The position numbers and the translations under genes are program-made. A stretch of 64,000 nt of DNA. It comes from Microcoleus sp. FACHB-68. GTDB lineage: Bacteria; Cyanobacteriota; Cyanobacteriia; Cyanobacteriales; Oscillatoriaceae. Below, piece after piece: positions 62,760 through 64,000 of this stretch (positions within the stretch are counted from its first letter, which is position 1; every line of letters begins with the position of its first letter). The notes below the pieces were generated by a model, which was not told the origin of the DNA, searched no databases, and saw nothing but the letters and a program-made list of their open reading frames with translations. The stretch is taken from NCBI RefSeq assembly GCF_014695715.1, contig NZ_JACJOT010000008.1, forward strand, positions 1,364,001 to 1,428,000, read 5' to 3'.

Positions 62760-62969
62760 TTAGTACAGACCCAAGAAGTGGAGAACACCTTGGCCGGTGG
62801 TTAGCTCAACAATCAGGGCAATCAGGAAGCCCAGCATTGCCAAACGACCGTTCCAAAGTTCGGCAGTCGGGTTAGAACCAAACTCGAACTTGGTTCCGAA
62901 TTCGCCGTATTTGCGTTGGAATTGACCTTGGTAAGTAGGGTCGGTGTTGGGTGCAGGTGTGTTACTCAT
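62760..62969 (-). CDS. High-light-inducible (Hli/Scp) chlorophyll-binding protein
   Basis: 69 residues; one membrane helix with the LHC motif [21 protein letters not shown] followed by [11 protein letters not shown]. The N-terminal 40 residues are polar ([20 protein letters not shown]). Binds chlorophyll and carotenoid, protects photosystem II assembly intermediates and chlorophyll synthase. The ligand Glu and Asn/Arg are present. ATG 62969 with GGAGATTTA. One HLR1-like half site (TTTACATT) lies upstream, but the full direct repeat is not seen. Confidence 0.93.
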   Translation of the reverse strand: MSNTPAPNTDPTYQGQFQRKYGEFGTKFEFGSNPTAELWNGRLAMLGFLIALIVELTTGQGVLHFLGLY

Positions 62970-63370
62970 GATTAAATCTCCGAATTCAGTAAGCGTGTTG
63001 TGTGCTGTTATTAAGTAATGTAAAGAATGCTTGCGGGAAGCGCCATCTTCCTTTAGGTAAGGAAAAGAATAGCCTCAAATGGCCAAAAGTCTGCCTTAAG
63101 ACGGCGGCCAGATACTTAAAGCCCATTTTTGTTAATCCCACACGGCTTGCCAGTAGGCAGGGGGTTCCCTGTGGAAGCTGATCTGAGGAAAATCGACGGG
63201 TTGCCTTAGAAAGTATTTCAATAGGTGGATGCCACGCCACACTGTTGCATAGGCTACGAATTCAAACAGCTGACTTTATTAAAATCCATAGCAAAACTAG
63301 CGGTGCGAGGGCGCATCCGCTAGCAAGCTAAGTGTATTAAATTCACCGGCAGTTAATAAAACTATTGCGA
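62970..63370. promoter_or_regulatory. 401-bp region upstream of hli
   Basis: The hli promoter should lie here, with the half site CTTTACATTACTTAA on the minus strand (about 63011-63026). The rest, towards the isochorismatase-family gene, carries no gene that can be supported. Confidence 0.4.
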
Positions 63371-63910
63371 TCAGGATGCAGCAGGTGCAGCCAGCATTCC
63401 CTCACTCAGACCGGCATCGCGTAGCCGGTTGGCACCAATATTACGGCTAAGTACCGCCAAACCGGCTAGGTGCGCTTGCAAGCCGGCTGTACTGGCGCAG
63501 CAGTCGGTGATCACGATCGGTTCAATGCCGATGTCGAACACATCCATTGCAATTTTCAACACACACATATCTGTGTCGATGCCGGCAATAAAAATTTTCT
63601 CGATAGAGTTTTCGCGCAGATAGCCGGTGAGTTCATCTGGCATCCCGCACAGTCCCGACTTAGCAAAGATTAGATCCGGCGAGGCATAGGGTTGCAGTTC
63701 TGGGACAATGTTAATTTCAGGATCGCCGGCGCATCCATTCCAGTTGAGAAAGCGACAGTACGGCCCTTCTTGATCGTTAATGAACCGAGTAAAAATCAGT
63801 GGTGCATACTCGCCGGCTTGGATCAGGCGGACGATGCGTTGCGGGATATGATGCGTGAAGTCGTTAATAAAGCCGGCTTGCACATCAACGATGAGTAATG
63901 CCTCAGACAT
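63371..63910 (-). CDS. Isochorismatase-family cysteine hydrolase
   Basis: 179 residues: LLIVDVQAGFIN (catalytic Asp), FAKSGLCG (Lys), cis-peptide region IAGIDTDMCVLKIAMDVFD (catalytic Cys), then VITDCCASTAG. The Asp-Lys-Cys triad is complete. Such enzymes hydrolyse amides such as nicotinamide, ureidoacrylate or N-carbamoyl compounds; the substrate is not readable. ATG 63910, with GAGGAGAGC upstream. Confidence 0.85.
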   Translation of the reverse strand: MSEALLIVDVQAGFINDFTHHIPQRIVRLIQAGEYAPLIFTRFINDQEGPYCRFLNWNGCAGDPEINIVPELQPYASPDLIFAKSGLCGMPDELTGYLRENSIEKIFIAGIDTDMCVLKIAMDVFDIGIEPIVITDCCASTAGLQAHLAGLAVLSRNIGANRLRDAGLSEGMLAAPAAS

Positions 63911-64000
63911 TTCTAAAAGCTCTCCTCAAGAGGGCGCTGAGTTTTTGTTAGCTGCTTTACATCTAATTGACTTGACACCTGCGCTGAATCTCCCTAACGA

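Noticed and set aside
63006-63030. HLR1 element for hli
   Set aside because: Only one TTTACATT half was found; the second direct repeat is missing at the expected spacing.
62986-63240. 84-residue minus-strand frame upstream of hli
   Set aside because: It would occupy the hli promoter region and has no recognisable domain or good start site.

Overview
The window is a stretch of chromosome from an oxygenic cyanobacterium, most likely a filamentous non-heterocystous or Oscillatoria/Coleofasciculus-like form; the genus cannot be fixed from the sequence alone. The evidence is a set of photosynthesis genes (psbY, chlB, a one-helix Hli protein, a GUN4-domain protein), a sucrose synthase, cyanobacteria-type PilMNOQ and Hfq, several families found only or mainly in cyanobacteria, and intergenic heptamer arrays (GGGGCAT, TAGTCCC) typical of these genomes. 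The hexamer GCCGGC is very frequent, while the usual cyanobacterial palindrome HIP1 (GCGATCGC) is nearly absent. No rRNA, tRNA, CRISPR array or prophage was seen.

Layout. 1-7.6 kb: end of an M32 carboxypeptidase, sucrose synthase, a small cyclic-nucleotide-binding protein beside a large nucleotide-translocase-like/HEAT-repeat membrane protein, and infC. 7.9-13.7 kb: alpha/beta hydrolase, pentapeptide protein, AMIN protein, a 41-codon psbY, gamma-carbonic-anhydrase-like protein, a CxxC protein, a VOC protein and two small proteins. 13.8-16.6 kb: a MocR-type regulator with a perfect inverted-repeat operator candidate, followed by five 73-bp tandem repeats and a REP-associated tyrosine transposase (RAYT) with REP-type palindromes on both sides. 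16.7-25.6 kb: conserved membrane protein, SpoIID/LytB protein, polyamine ABC transporter potADBC, DUF1517 protein. 26-36 kb: thiE-thiS, a beta-helix protein, a PD-(D/E)XK nuclease-like protein, dapF/hfq, a CPA2 antiporter and an M23 peptidase. 36.4-41.4 kb: ComFB-type protein, ilvC, folC and a sugar-binding lipoprotein.

41.9-47.2 kb is the type IV pilus operon pilM-pilN-pilO-pilQ. It is followed by HU, a CobD-like decarboxylase and a flavoprotein of the disulfide reductase family that has lost its redox cysteines. 51.0-53.5 kb has thyX, interrupted by an in-frame intein with an HNH endonuclease, facing dcd, so two dNTP/thymidylate-supply genes are neighbours. 53.8-58.4 kb: a VWA lipoprotein, a CobA/BtuR-like protein without a normal P-loop, adk, rph and a DUF29 protein. 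58.6-64 kb: chlB, a GUN4 protein, an esterase-like lipoprotein, an unknown small protein preceded by a terminator-like structured element, an Hli protein and an isochorismatase-family hydrolase.

Most genes are housekeeping or conserved cyanobacterial functions. The accessory material is the ThyX intein, the RAYT/73-bp repeat locus, the heptamer arrays and an unusual number of long, often perfect intergenic hairpins. Several hairpins sit exactly at gene ends and probably act as terminators or mRNA-end stabilisers.
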